NCBI RefSeq assembly: GCF_016428915.1
Contig: NZ_JAELTP010000056.1
Span: 1 to 37,230, forward strand
Source of the DNA: Pandoraea sp. ASV26
Lineage (GTDB): Bacteria; Pseudomonadota; Gammaproteobacteria; Burkholderiales; Burkholderiaceae
Reading direction: 5' to 3'
Length of the DNA: 37,230 nt
Position 1 is the stretch's first letter. Each line of letters starts with the position of its first letter. The notes under the pieces were generated by a model. It did no database searches. It worked only from the letters and a program-made list of their open reading frames with translations, and was not told the origin of the DNA. Shown in pieces: positions 18,772 through 27,058 of the stretch. The position numbers were made by a program, and so were the translations under genes.

Positions 18772-21135
18772 ATGCAGCTTCGATCGTCTTGGTCGCGTTA
18801 CACGAAGGTCACAGCCATTTGTCTGCTAGTCGCCGCAGCGATGGATCCTGGCGGCGTCGGGCTTGCGGGGGCCGCGCCGGCCGCAGGCCGCACGGGCAAA
18901 GCCCCGGTGCAGTCTGGGACCGCTGCCGCGCCGGACACGGCGTCGGGCGCTGCCGCTTCGTCGGAGGCGGGCGGTAACATCGCGGTGCTTGCGTCGGCAC
19001 CGTCTGGTGCGAGTCAGCGCACCGTCACGTTCGCCCAACTGGGGCAGACGAACGGGCTGCGTCTGCGCGGCACGGAAGGGGCGGGCGATGTCAATTTCGG
19101 CATCCGACTCGATCAGACCGTCGCCTCGGCCTTGCTGCGGCTGCGCTATACCTATTCCCCCGCACTGATTCCCGATCTCTCGCAGCTCAAGGTATATCTG
19201 AACGAAGAGCTGATCGCCACGCTGCCGTTCAACAAGCAGGACGGCGGCAAGAATCTGGTGCGCGAGATTCCTCTCGACCCGCGCCTGCTCTCGGGCTTCA
19301 ATCGCGTGCGGCTCGTGCTCATCGGCCATTACACGATGGAGTGCGAGGATCCGCTGCACTCCAGCCTGTGGGCCGATATCAGTCCGCAAAGCGAGATCGT
19401 CACGAGCACGCAGCCGCTCACGCTGCGCAACGATCTGGCCACACTGCCTTCACCGTTCTTCGATCGTCACGACAACCGCGACCAGTCGGTGCCGTTCGTC
19501 TTCGGCGCGCCGCCGTCGCTTGCAGTCGTGCACGCGGCGGGTGTGGTGGCGACATGGGCCGGCGCCATCGGCGACTATCGCCGCACGCGTTTCCCCGTCA
19601 GCGTGAATACGTTGCCGTCGAAGCACGCCATCGTGTTCGTGACAAACGACACGATGCTGCCGGGACTCAACCTCGCCAAGGTCGACGCGCCCACGCTGCG
19701 CATGATGTCGAACCCGAACGACCCGTCGCTCAAGCTGCTTGTCGTTCAGGGGCGCGACGCCAAGGATCTGGAGACGGCCGCGCTCGCGCTTGTGTCGGGC
19801 CGTGCGGCGTTGTCGGGAGACGCAACGCGCATCGACGCGCTCGAGCCGCTGCCGCCGCGCCCGGCCTACGACGCGCCGCGCTGGGTGCGCACCGACCGCC
19901 CGGTCAAGTTTGGCGAACTGGTCGACAATCCGGCGGACTTGCAGGCCAACGGCTACATGCCGTGGCCCATCCGTATTCAGCTCAATCTGCCGGCCGACTT
20001 GCTGACGTGGCAGAACACCGGCGTGCCGATGGATCTGAAGTACCGCTACACGCCGCCGGTCAAACCTGACGATTCGTCGATGAGCGTGGCGATCAACGAT
20101 CAGTTCGTGCGCGCGTATCGACTGCGTGCGGCGGGCGCGAGCGACGACAAGAGCCACATGCTCGTGGAACTGCTCTCCGATGGCACGATGGCCGATCGCA
20201 GGGAGTTGCGCATTCCTGCTTTCCAGGTGGCTTCGCGCAATTCGTTGTCGTTCCAGTTCGCGATGGAGCCGCACAAGGACGGGATGTGCAGCCAGACGAT
20301 CACGAACGCGGCACGCTCGGCGATCGACGCCGACTCGACCATCGACTTCAGCGGTCTGCCGCACTACGCCGAGATGCCGAACCTGAATTTCTTCGTCGGC
20401 AGCGGTTTTCCGTTCACGAAATACGCCGATCTGGCGCAGACCGCGGTCGTCATGTCCAAGACACCCGACACGGTCGAACTGGAAGCCGTGTTCGCAGCGC
20501 TGGGCCAGTTCGGTCGCTCCACCGGTACCTATGCCGACCGCTTCGAAGTGCTCGACACGACGCAGACGGACCGCTTCAAGGATCGTGACTTGCTGGTCGT
20601 AGGCGGCAAGGACGCCGCCGATCTGCTCATGAAGTGGGGCAAGAATCTGCCGTTGGTCATCGATCAGACACGTCGCACGATGACGACGCAGCCGCAAGGC
20701 TATCGGGGGGACGGCGCGACGGGTTCGGCGCTCGCGGCCAGCCGTGTCGGCCCGGCGCGTATGGACGCGTTGTCGCAGGGCCCGCTCGCCGCCCTCGTCG
20801 GGTTCGAGTCGCCCGTGAGCCGCGCTCGCTCGGTGGTCGCGATCAACGCGTCGAGCGACGATACGCTGCTCAGCGTGGTCGATGCGATCGACGACAGCAC
20901 CCGGCGCGATGCGATTCACGGCGATCTGGCCGTGGTCAACGGTGAGATTGTCGAGTCGTACCGCCTTGGTCATACGTACTTTATCGGTGACGTGAGCTGG
21001 TGGACCCGCATTCGTTACCACCTCTCGAGCCACCCGATTCTGGTCGGGCTGGTCGCGTTGCTTGCGGCCTTCGCGATTGCGCTCAAGTGCTTTGGCTGGT
21101 TGCAGCGCCGCGCGTCGCGTCGTCTGGAGAAGTGA
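18772..21135 (+). CDS. bcsB: cellulose synthase periplasmic subunit BcsB
   Basis: Periplasmic, membrane-anchored partner of BcsA that guides the nascent glucan; 787 residues, the usual size. It has an N-terminal signal sequence (about 1-35, hydrophobic TAICLLVAAAM), an Ala/Gly-rich linker, and repeated carbohydrate-binding-like and flavodoxin-like domains. Family blocks include YTMECEDPLHSSLWADIS and TPPVKPDDSSMSVAINDQFVRAY. A C-terminal helix (about 762-777, LVGLVALLAAFAIALKCFGW) and basic tail anchor it. GAGG precedes the ATG by 8 bases. Its stop touches the bcsZ start (TGAATG), so the two are coupled. It is the first gene of the plus-strand operon; many species put bcsA first. Confidence 0.96.
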   Translation: MQLRSSWSRYTKVTAICLLVAAAMDPGGVGLAGAAPAAGRTGKAPVQSGTAAAPDTASGAAASSEAGGNIAVLASAPSGASQRTVTFAQLGQTNGLRLRGTEGAGDVNFGIRLDQTVASALLRLRYTYSPALIPDLSQLKVYLNEELIATLPFNKQDGGKNLVREIPLDPRLLSGFNRVRLVLIGHYTMECEDPLHSSLWADISPQSEIVTSTQPLTLRNDLATLPSPFFDRHDNRDQSVPFVFGAPPSLAVVHAAGVVATWAGAIGDYRRTRFPVSVNTLPSKHAIVFVTNDTMLPGLNLAKVDAPTLRMMSNPNDPSLKLLVVQGRDAKDLETAALALVSGRAALSGDATRIDALEPLPPRPAYDAPRWVRTDRPVKFGELVDNPADLQANGYMPWPIRIQLNLPADLLTWQNTGVPMDLKYRYTPPVKPDDSSMSVAINDQFVRAYRLRAAGASDDKSHMLVELLSDGTMADRRELRIPAFQVASRNSLSFQFAMEPHKDGMCSQTITNAARSAIDADSTIDFSGLPHYAEMPNLNFFVGSGFPFTKYADLAQTAVVMSKTPDTVELEAVFAALGQFGRSTGTYADRFEVLDTTQTDRFKDRDLLVVGGKDAADLLMKWGKNLPLVIDQTRRTMTTQPQGYRGDGATGSALAASRVGPARMDALSQGPLAALVGFESPVSRARSVVAINASSDDTLLSVVDAIDDSTRRDAIHGDLAVVNGEIVESYRLGHTYFIGDVSWWTRIRYHLSSHPILVGLVALLAAFAIALKCFGWLQRRASRRLEK

Positions 21136-22359
21136 ATGAAGCGCGCCGATGCCTACGGCCGGCGCCGTCGCGCCGTGTTGCGCGCGCTTGCCATGTGCGG
21201 CGCGGCACCGGCGCTCGCCGGTCTGACACGACCGGTGCATGGCGCACCGGCGAAAGCTGCACCGCTACCCTCCGCAGGCGGCCGGACGTGCGCGCCCGTC
21301 GACTGGCCGGACTGGACACGCTTCAAGGCGGGCTACCTGAGCGATGACGGCCGTGTGATCGATCGCAGCATGAGCGATCAGCGCACGGTGTCGGAAGGTC
21401 AGGCTTATGCGCTGACCTTCGCGCTCATTGCCAACGATCGGGCCGCGTTCGACAAGGTGCTCGACTGGACGATCCACAACCTTGCGCAGGGCGACCTCAC
21501 GGCCCACCTCCCGGCCTGGCTCTGGGGCAAGGCGGACGACGGGCAGTGGGCCGTGCTCGACAGCAACCCGGCGAGCGACGCCGACATGTGGATCGCCTAC
21601 GCGCTGGGTGAGGCGGGAAGATTGTGGAACGTGCGTCGCTACACCGCGCTCGGTGCGCTCCTTGCCCGCCGCATCGTGTCGGAGGAGACCGATTTTGTCC
21701 CGGGGCTTGGACGCACGCTGCTGCCGGCCCCCGTCGGTTTTCATCCCGCGAAGGATCTGTGGCGGCTCAACCCCAGCTATTTGCCGATGCAAGTCGTGCG
21801 CCGTCTGGCGGGGCTTTTTCCGGAGAGCGGTTGGGGACAGTTGATCTCGTCGTCGCTCAAGCAGATCACGCTCACGGCACCGCCACTGGGATTCGCGCCG
21901 GAATGGGCGATGTACCACGCTGGCCGGGGTTTCGAGATCGATCCCGAGACGCAGGGCGAGGGCAGCTACAACGCGATTCGTGTCTACCTGTGGGCGGGCA
22001 TGCTCGCGCCCGGCAGCGACGACTTTCAGGCGCTGACGCACGCCTTCGACGGCATGCTGAAGTACGTGGCGACGCACGGCGCACCGCCCGAGCGGGTCAA
22101 TACGCGTGACGGCACCGCAAAGCAGGACGGCGGCGCGGGCTTCTCCGCTGCACTGGTTCCGCTGCTTCAGGCCGTGGGCGATACGACGCAGGCGCAGGGG
22201 CAAGCCGCGCGAGCCCGCGCCCTCGATGCGCAATCGGCGCCGGGCTACTACAGCTCGGTACTCTCGCTGTTCGGTCTGGGCTGGCAGGACGGGCACTTCC
22301 GTTTCGCCGCCGACGGCACGCTGCAAGTGCCATGGGAGGCGGCTTGCGCAACACGCTGA
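21136..22359 (+). CDS. bcsZ: cellulose synthase-associated GH8 endoglucanase BcsZ
   Basis: Periplasmic endoglucanase of family GH8 that trims or releases nascent cellulose; 407 residues. The N-terminus, YGRRRRAVLRALAMCGAAPALAG, has a twin-arginine-like run and hydrophobic core, so export is by Tat or Sec. GH8 blocks are clear: RTVSEGQAYALTFAL with the acid Glu87, LPAWLWGK, DSNPASDADMWIAYAL and NPSYLP. The block that reads SYDAIRVY in E. coli BcsZ, with its catalytic base Asp243, here reads SYNAIRVYLW with Asn279. The protein may have reduced activity, bind glucan only, or use another base. Its GGAG site lies in the end of bcsB. Confidence 0.93.
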   Translation: MKRADAYGRRRRAVLRALAMCGAAPALAGLTRPVHGAPAKAAPLPSAGGRTCAPVDWPDWTRFKAGYLSDDGRVIDRSMSDQRTVSEGQAYALTFALIANDRAAFDKVLDWTIHNLAQGDLTAHLPAWLWGKADDGQWAVLDSNPASDADMWIAYALGEAGRLWNVRRYTALGALLARRIVSEETDFVPGLGRTLLPAPVGFHPAKDLWRLNPSYLPMQVVRRLAGLFPESGWGQLISSSLKQITLTAPPLGFAPEWAMYHAGRGFEIDPETQGEGSYNAIRVYLWAGMLAPGSDDFQALTHAFDGMLKYVATHGAPPERVNTRDGTAKQDGGAGFSAALVPLLQAVGDTTQAQGQAARARALDAQSAPGYYSSVLSLFGLGWQDGHFRFAADGTLQVPWEAACATR

Positions 22360-25300
22360 TCGGCTCCGCGTGCATGACGTGCCTGCTCATGGCAGCCGGC
22401 GCTGCGCAAGTGCGCGCGGCGCCAGCGCCGAGCGCTGGCGGCAATAACGCCAACGCCAACGCCGTTGCGCCCAATCGCGATGTGAGCAATCTGCTCTCGA
22501 GCGCCACGCTCTGGCATGCGCGTCATCGCAACGACCTCGCCCGTTCCGCGCTGGAGAAGGCGTTGCTCGTGCAGCCGGATCAGCCGGACGCGCTCTCGCT
22601 GCTGGGCCAGATCGACATCGAGGAGAACCATCCGCAGGAGGCGAACAAGGCATTACAGACGCTGCGTGCGCGCTATCCGAATGCGCCGGCGACGAAGGCG
22701 CTGGCCGACGTGATCCGCATCAATACCGTCGACAAATCCCGCATTGCAAGGGCTCGTCTGCTTCAGCGCAGCGGACAGGCCGACGCCGCCTTCGCCGAGT
22801 ACAAGGCGCTCTTTCCCGACGGCCCGCCCACTGGCGACCTGGGCGTCGAGTACTACCGGGCGCAGGCGAATGCCACCAACGGCTGGCCGGCAGCGCAGCA
22901 GGGGCTGGCGAATCTGGCGAAGGCATCGCCCGAGGACACGCGGGCGTCGCAGTCGCTGGCCGAATTGATGATCGACCGGCCTGCGAGCCGCCTCGCGGGC
23001 ACGCGCATGGTGGCCGAACTGGCGGCGCGTCCCAATGCCGACATGAACGCCTTGCTGCCGCTGTGGCAGAAGGGGCTGTCCAGGGCGGACGGCAATCTCG
23101 CGTGGTTGCCCTTGTATCAACGCTATCTCGCGCTCGCGCCGAACGATGCCGATATCCGCGCGGCTTACGACAAGCTGAACGCGCAGCAGGCGGCCCGCAC
23201 GCGCATGCTCAACGATCCCGCCTACAAGGCGCGGCAGGCGGGTCTCAAAGCGCTCGATCAGGGACGGCTGGGCGACGCCGAGAAGTCGCTCGACGCCGCG
23301 AGCGCCCGGCGTCCCAACGACGGTGAACTGCTTGGCTCGCTGGGACTCGTGAAGATGCGTCAGGGCGATCACAAGGCCGCGCAGGCGCTGTTCGCGCAGG
23401 CCCTGCGCAAAGACCCGGGCAACGCGGGCAAGTGGCGCGCGTTGCTGCGTACGTCGCAGTTCTGGGCCGCGATGTCCGACGCGCGCGAGGCCCGCGACGC
23501 GGGGCGTCTCGATGAGGCCGACCGGCTCGTGCGCAGTGCGCTGGCAAACGATCCTCGCAATCCCGACGGGTTGGCGCTGCTCGGTGACATTGCGCTGGCT
23601 GACAAACGCGACGACGACGCGATGCGGCTCTTCCAGCAAGCCCTGAAGATCGAGCCGGACAACGACACGGCCCTGCGCGGCATGATTACTCTGTATTCGC
23701 GTGAGCAACGTCGCACGGAACTCGCCAACCTGCTCGGCGACCTGCGGCGGCGCTTCCCGCAGGACAAGGCGCGCTTCGACAAGGCCGAGGCCGCGGCGCT
23801 GACCGACGACGCGGAGCGCGAGATGGCCGAGGGCCACAACGGTCCGGCGCTCGCGGCACTGGAGCGTGCCGTGGCGCTCGATCCGGGCAATGCCTGGACA
23901 CGCTATTCGCTCGCCAGCCTTTACCGCAAGCTTCGCCTGCCGCAGATCGGCCGCGACGTGATGGCCGAAGGCATGCGCCAGCCGCTCGAGCCCGACGACC
24001 GTGCGCAGATGCTCTACGCGCAGGCCATCTACCTGAATGTGATCGACGACGAAGCCGGGGCGCGAGCGTCGCTCGCGCAGATTCCCGCGGCAAACGTGAC
24101 CCCGTCGATCCAGCGCATGCGCACGACGCTTGCGATTCGCGACACGGCGCGTCTGGCCCGCGAAGCGCATGCCGCAGGCGACGATGCACAGAGCGAGCAG
24201 CGCTACCGCGAAGCGTTGACCCTGGCGGGTGACGATCCGGAACTGATCGGTGAAGTCGCCCGCGCCCGCGTGTCGGCGGGGCAGCCGGAGCAGGGCCTGG
24301 CGCTCATGCGCGACTGGCTCGCGGCTCACGCGGACAAGCCGCAGCCCGACGCGCAACTTCGCTACGCGGAACTGCTCAACACGGCCGAGCGCGATGCGGA
24401 ACTCGGGACATTCCTCGCGGGCATCGATCCGGCCAAGCTCGGGGCCGATCAGCGCGACGAATGGCAGGATTTGCAGGACCAGCTTGCGCTGCGTCAGGCG
24501 GACAAGGCTCGGGCGCTGGGCGACTTCAAGACTGCGCGTGAGCGGCTCGATCCTTTGCTCTCGCGCCAGCCGCCCGACAAGCGCGCGCAGTCGACGCTGG
24601 GCGACATCTATTTTGACGAACGCCGCTACGACGAGGCGCGCAAGATCGCGGAGGCGCAGATCCGGCAGGACCCGACCAATCAGGACGCGCGTTTGTCGCT
24701 CGTGCGCGTGCTCTACGAGATGCAGGACGACGAGGCCGCCAACCGCGAGCTCGATCGCGCGCTGGCCGAGGCACCGCCGGACGATGTCTGGACACAGCTC
24801 TCGGCCGTGCGGCGCCTGACCGCGATGGAACGCTTCGACGAGGCCATCGCCCTCAATGACAAGCTGCGCGCCGAGTTTCCCGATATCTCCGCCGTCACGG
24901 TACAGCGCGGACGCATCGCGCAATCCCAGCGTCACTACAACGAGGCGAAGGGATGGTACGACCAGGCACGCAAGGAAGAAATCGTGCAAGGCGCGCTGCC
25001 GGGCTATGACGGCATGACGTCGGCCGAGTCGGCCATCGACTCGCTGGAGTCGCGCCGCAACAGCTATGTCGCGGCGGGCTACGAAATCGATCAGAAGAAG
25101 GGCGACGGCGGCATCTCGATGTTCAACGCCCGCGCGGTGCCCTTGTACGGTCAATACGCGCTCGGCTACGACGGCCACGTATTCGCGCAGACGGATTACG
25201 TCAGCGCCGACTCCGGCGACTTGCCGCTCAACGGCACGTCGGAGTTCGGCACACTGCCGTTCCTCAATGTGCCCGCGTTCCGGGCGGCGAATCCCGGTGT

Positions 25301-26207
25301 GTTGGGCGACTACGGCACGAAGCGTCAGAAGGCATACGGACAGGCACTCATGCTCGGGTATGAGAACGACTGGATCCGGGCGGACATCGGCCATACGCCC
25401 ATCGGCTTTCCCGTGTCCTATGTGACCGGCGGGGTGCGCCTGTTCGGCAACCTCGGACGCTACAACTACTGGGTCGACGCCTCACGTCGGCCGATGACCG
25501 GCAGCATGGTGTCATACGCCGGGGCGTACCTGCCGTTGCCCGAGATCTTCGGCGACGGCAAATGGGGCGGCGTGCGGCGCGACGCCATTACGTTCCACGC
25601 GTCGCGCGATTTCCCACGGTGGGGCGTGTTCGGCGAGGCCAGCGTGGCGCGGCTCACGGGCGAGAACGTGCTGAACAACTCGGAGGTGTCGGCACGCGCC
25701 GGCGTCGATCTGCCGCTCATCTACAAGCGAGACATGCGCTTGAACACGGGCGTTACGCTGTTCTTCGACAGCTTCGCGCAGAACGAGCGTTACTACACCT
25801 ACGGACACGGCGGGTACTACAGCCCGCAAACTTATGTGTCGCTGACACTGCCGCTGGAATGGTACGGGCGCACGCAACGTTGGTCGTATTACTTGCGCGG
25901 CTCGGTGTCGTTTTCGCAAAGTCAGGAGAAGTCCATGCCGTACTTCCCGACGGATAGTGCATTGCAGGCGGCCAGCGGGAACCTGACCTACAGCTCGGGC
26001 GGTGGTTTCGGCGTCGGCTTCTCGGTGCTCGGACGCGCAGAATACTGGATCAATCGCCATTGGGTGATCGGCGGTCAGGTGCAGTTCGAGCGCTCCGACT
26101 ACTACGCGCCGAACCGCTTCCTCGTGTACATGCGCTATCACTTCGACGCCCGTCGCGGTGATGTGCCGATGCCGCCCTCGCCGGTACGCCCGATCTGGAG
26201 TTACTGA
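22332..26207 (+). CDS. bcsC: cellulose synthase outer-membrane TPR/pore protein BcsC
   Basis: Carries cellulose through the periplasm and outer membrane. The 1291 residues hold a signal peptide (about 1-35, MTCLLMAAGAAQVRAAPA), a long array of TPR helices (about 40-900, such as DALSLLGQIDIEENHPQEANKAL and GLALLGDIALADKRDDDAMRLF) and a C-terminal beta-barrel (about 950-1291, the BCSC_C domain) with alternating aromatic strands such as YGRTQRWSYYLRGSVSF. The ATG at 22332 overlaps the bcsZ end by 28 bases; a TTG at 22344 after GGGAGG and the ATG at 22374 are alternatives. The position within the operon and the domain order leave little doubt. Confidence 0.95.
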   Translation: MGGGLRNTLIGSACMTCLLMAAGAAQVRAAPAPSAGGNNANANAVAPNRDVSNLLSSATLWHARHRNDLARSALEKALLVQPDQPDALSLLGQIDIEENHPQEANKALQTLRARYPNAPATKALADVIRINTVDKSRIARARLLQRSGQADAAFAEYKALFPDGPPTGDLGVEYYRAQANATNGWPAAQQGLANLAKASPEDTRASQSLAELMIDRPASRLAGTRMVAELAARPNADMNALLPLWQKGLSRADGNLAWLPLYQRYLALAPNDADIRAAYDKLNAQQAARTRMLNDPAYKARQAGLKALDQGRLGDAEKSLDAASARRPNDGELLGSLGLVKMRQGDHKAAQALFAQALRKDPGNAGKWRALLRTSQFWAAMSDAREARDAGRLDEADRLVRSALANDPRNPDGLALLGDIALADKRDDDAMRLFQQALKIEPDNDTALRGMITLYSREQRRTELANLLGDLRRRFPQDKARFDKAEAAALTDDAEREMAEGHNGPALAALERAVALDPGNAWTRYSLASLYRKLRLPQIGRDVMAEGMRQPLEPDDRAQMLYAQAIYLNVIDDEAGARASLAQIPAANVTPSIQRMRTTLAIRDTARLAREAHAAGDDAQSEQRYREALTLAGDDPELIGEVARARVSAGQPEQGLALMRDWLAAHADKPQPDAQLRYAELLNTAERDAELGTFLAGIDPAKLGADQRDEWQDLQDQLALRQADKARALGDFKTARERLDPLLSRQPPDKRAQSTLGDIYFDERRYDEARKIAEAQIRQDPTNQDARLSLVRVLYEMQDDEAANRELDRALAEAPPDDVWTQLSAVRRLTAMERFDEAIALNDKLRAEFPDISAVTVQRGRIAQSQRHYNEAKGWYDQARKEEIVQGALPGYDGMTSAESAIDSLESRRNSYVAAGYEIDQKKGDGGISMFNARAVPLYGQYALGYDGHVFAQTDYVSADSGDLPLNGTSEFGTLPFLNVPAFRAANPGVLGDYGTKRQKAYGQALMLGYENDWIRADIGHTPIGFPVSYVTGGVRLFGNLGRYNYWVDASRRPMTGSMVSYAGAYLPLPEIFGDGKWGGVRRDAITFHASRDFPRWGVFGEASVARLTGENVLNNSEVSARAGVDLPLIYKRDMRLNTGVTLFFDSFAQNERYYTYGHGGYYSPQTYVSLTLPLEWYGRTQRWSYYLRGSVSFSQSQEKSMPYFPTDSALQAASGNLTYSSGGGFGVGFSVLGRAEYWINRHWVIGGQVQFERSDYYAPNRFLVYMRYHFDARRGDVPMPPSPVRPIWSY

Positions 26208-26210
26208 CCC

Positions 26211-26291
26211 ATGAGCGATCGCGTCGATTCCGTTCTTACCCTTGCCGTCTCGGGTGCGCTGGCAGATACGCGCGGGGAGGGCACATGCTGA
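26211..26291 (+). CDS. possible 26-residue peptide linking bcsC to bcsQ
   Basis: An ATG lies 3 bases after the bcsC stop and opens 26 codons (MSDRVDSVLTLAVSGALAD...) ending in TGA at 26289-26291. That stop lies inside the bcsQ start, in the overlap ATGCTGA. Ribosomes leaving bcsC could restart here and then reach bcsQ, which also has its own GGGGAGG site. It may be a translated leader or just a chance frame. No peptide family is recognised. Confidence 0.3.
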   Translation: MSDRVDSVLTLAVSGALADTRGEGTC

Positions 26292-27058
26292 CGCTCATCG
26301 CCGTTGTCTCGAGCGCGGGTGGCGCCGGGCGCAGCACCGTGACAGCCCATCTTGCCGCACAACTCGCGCACGCCTCGCATCCGGTCGCGGTGCTCGAACT
26401 GGACGCCCAGAACACCATCGGGGCGCTGCTCGGTCTGCGCGACATGTGCGGCACGGGCGTGCTGTCGCCGGGCGTGGCGCCCGACAGTTGGCGCAACGTG
26501 AAGTGCGAGACACCGGCCGGCGTGCCGCTGCTGCCTGCCGGTCGCACGGATGCGACGAGTCTCGCCGCGCTCGGCCAGTGGCTGCGTCAGGACACCGGGG
26601 GGCTGCGCCGCCAGCTCGACGCGGTCGGATTTCCTGCGGGCACGCGCGTACTGATCGACACGCAGCGTTTGCCCGACGTCATCGCCCAGGCGGCGCTGGC
26701 CGCCGCCGATCTGGTGCTCGGCGTGGTGCCCGTCACGACGACCGGTTACGTCACACAGCCGGATCTGATCGCCGCCTGCGCGGGGCGCGCGCAGATGGTG
26801 CCGAATCTGGCCGCCGCCAGCTCCCCGCTCAACAACGATCTTCTGCATCTGATGCAGACCCGCGCGGGTGAGGCTGTCGTGCCGCTGCGCATTCACCGTG
26901 ACGATGCGATCGGTACGGTGGCGGCGGGCGGTCAGACGTTGGCCAGCGGCGGGTTCGGCTCGCAAGCCGCGCTCGATTTCGTACAACTGGCCGCCTGGGT
27001 GCTGCGCGCGACAACGCCCGGCGATGCCTCGACCGGGGCCGGGAGGGACGGAAAATGA
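26285..27058 (+). CDS. bcsQ: cellulose synthesis MinD/ParA-like protein BcsQ
   Basis: A 257-residue SIMIBI-class ATPase-fold protein that helps place or assemble the cellulose synthase (in E. coli it works at the pole with BcsR and BcsE). Resemblance to BcsQ includes the opening VVSSAGGAGRSTVTAHLAAQLAH, LELDAQN, RVLIDTQRLPDV and the closing VPLRIHRDDAIGTVAAGGQTL, which matches IHRDEAMAECLAAKQPV of E. coli. The P-loop at residues 11-18 is AGGAGRST: the P-loop Lys is Arg, and the deviant MinD Lys is absent. The E. coli protein also departs from the consensus here. The gene overlaps bcsA by ATGA, so the two are translationally coupled. Confidence 0.9.
   Translation: MLTLIAVVSSAGGAGRSTVTAHLAAQLAHASHPVAVLELDAQNTIGALLGLRDMCGTGVLSPGVAPDSWRNVKCETPAGVPLLPAGRTDATSLAALGQWLRQDTGGLRRQLDAVGFPAGTRVLIDTQRLPDVIAQAALAAADLVLGVVPVTTTGYVTQPDLIAACAGRAQMVPNLAAASSPLNNDLLHLMQTRAGEAVVPLRIHRDDAIGTVAAGGQTLASGGFGSQAALDFVQLAAWVLRATTPGDASTGAGRDGK

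Noticed and set aside
22653-25394. A 913-codon minus-strand frame opposite bcsC
   Set aside because: Low-complexity Arg/Val/Leu composition without motifs; the sense frame is a clear TPR protein.
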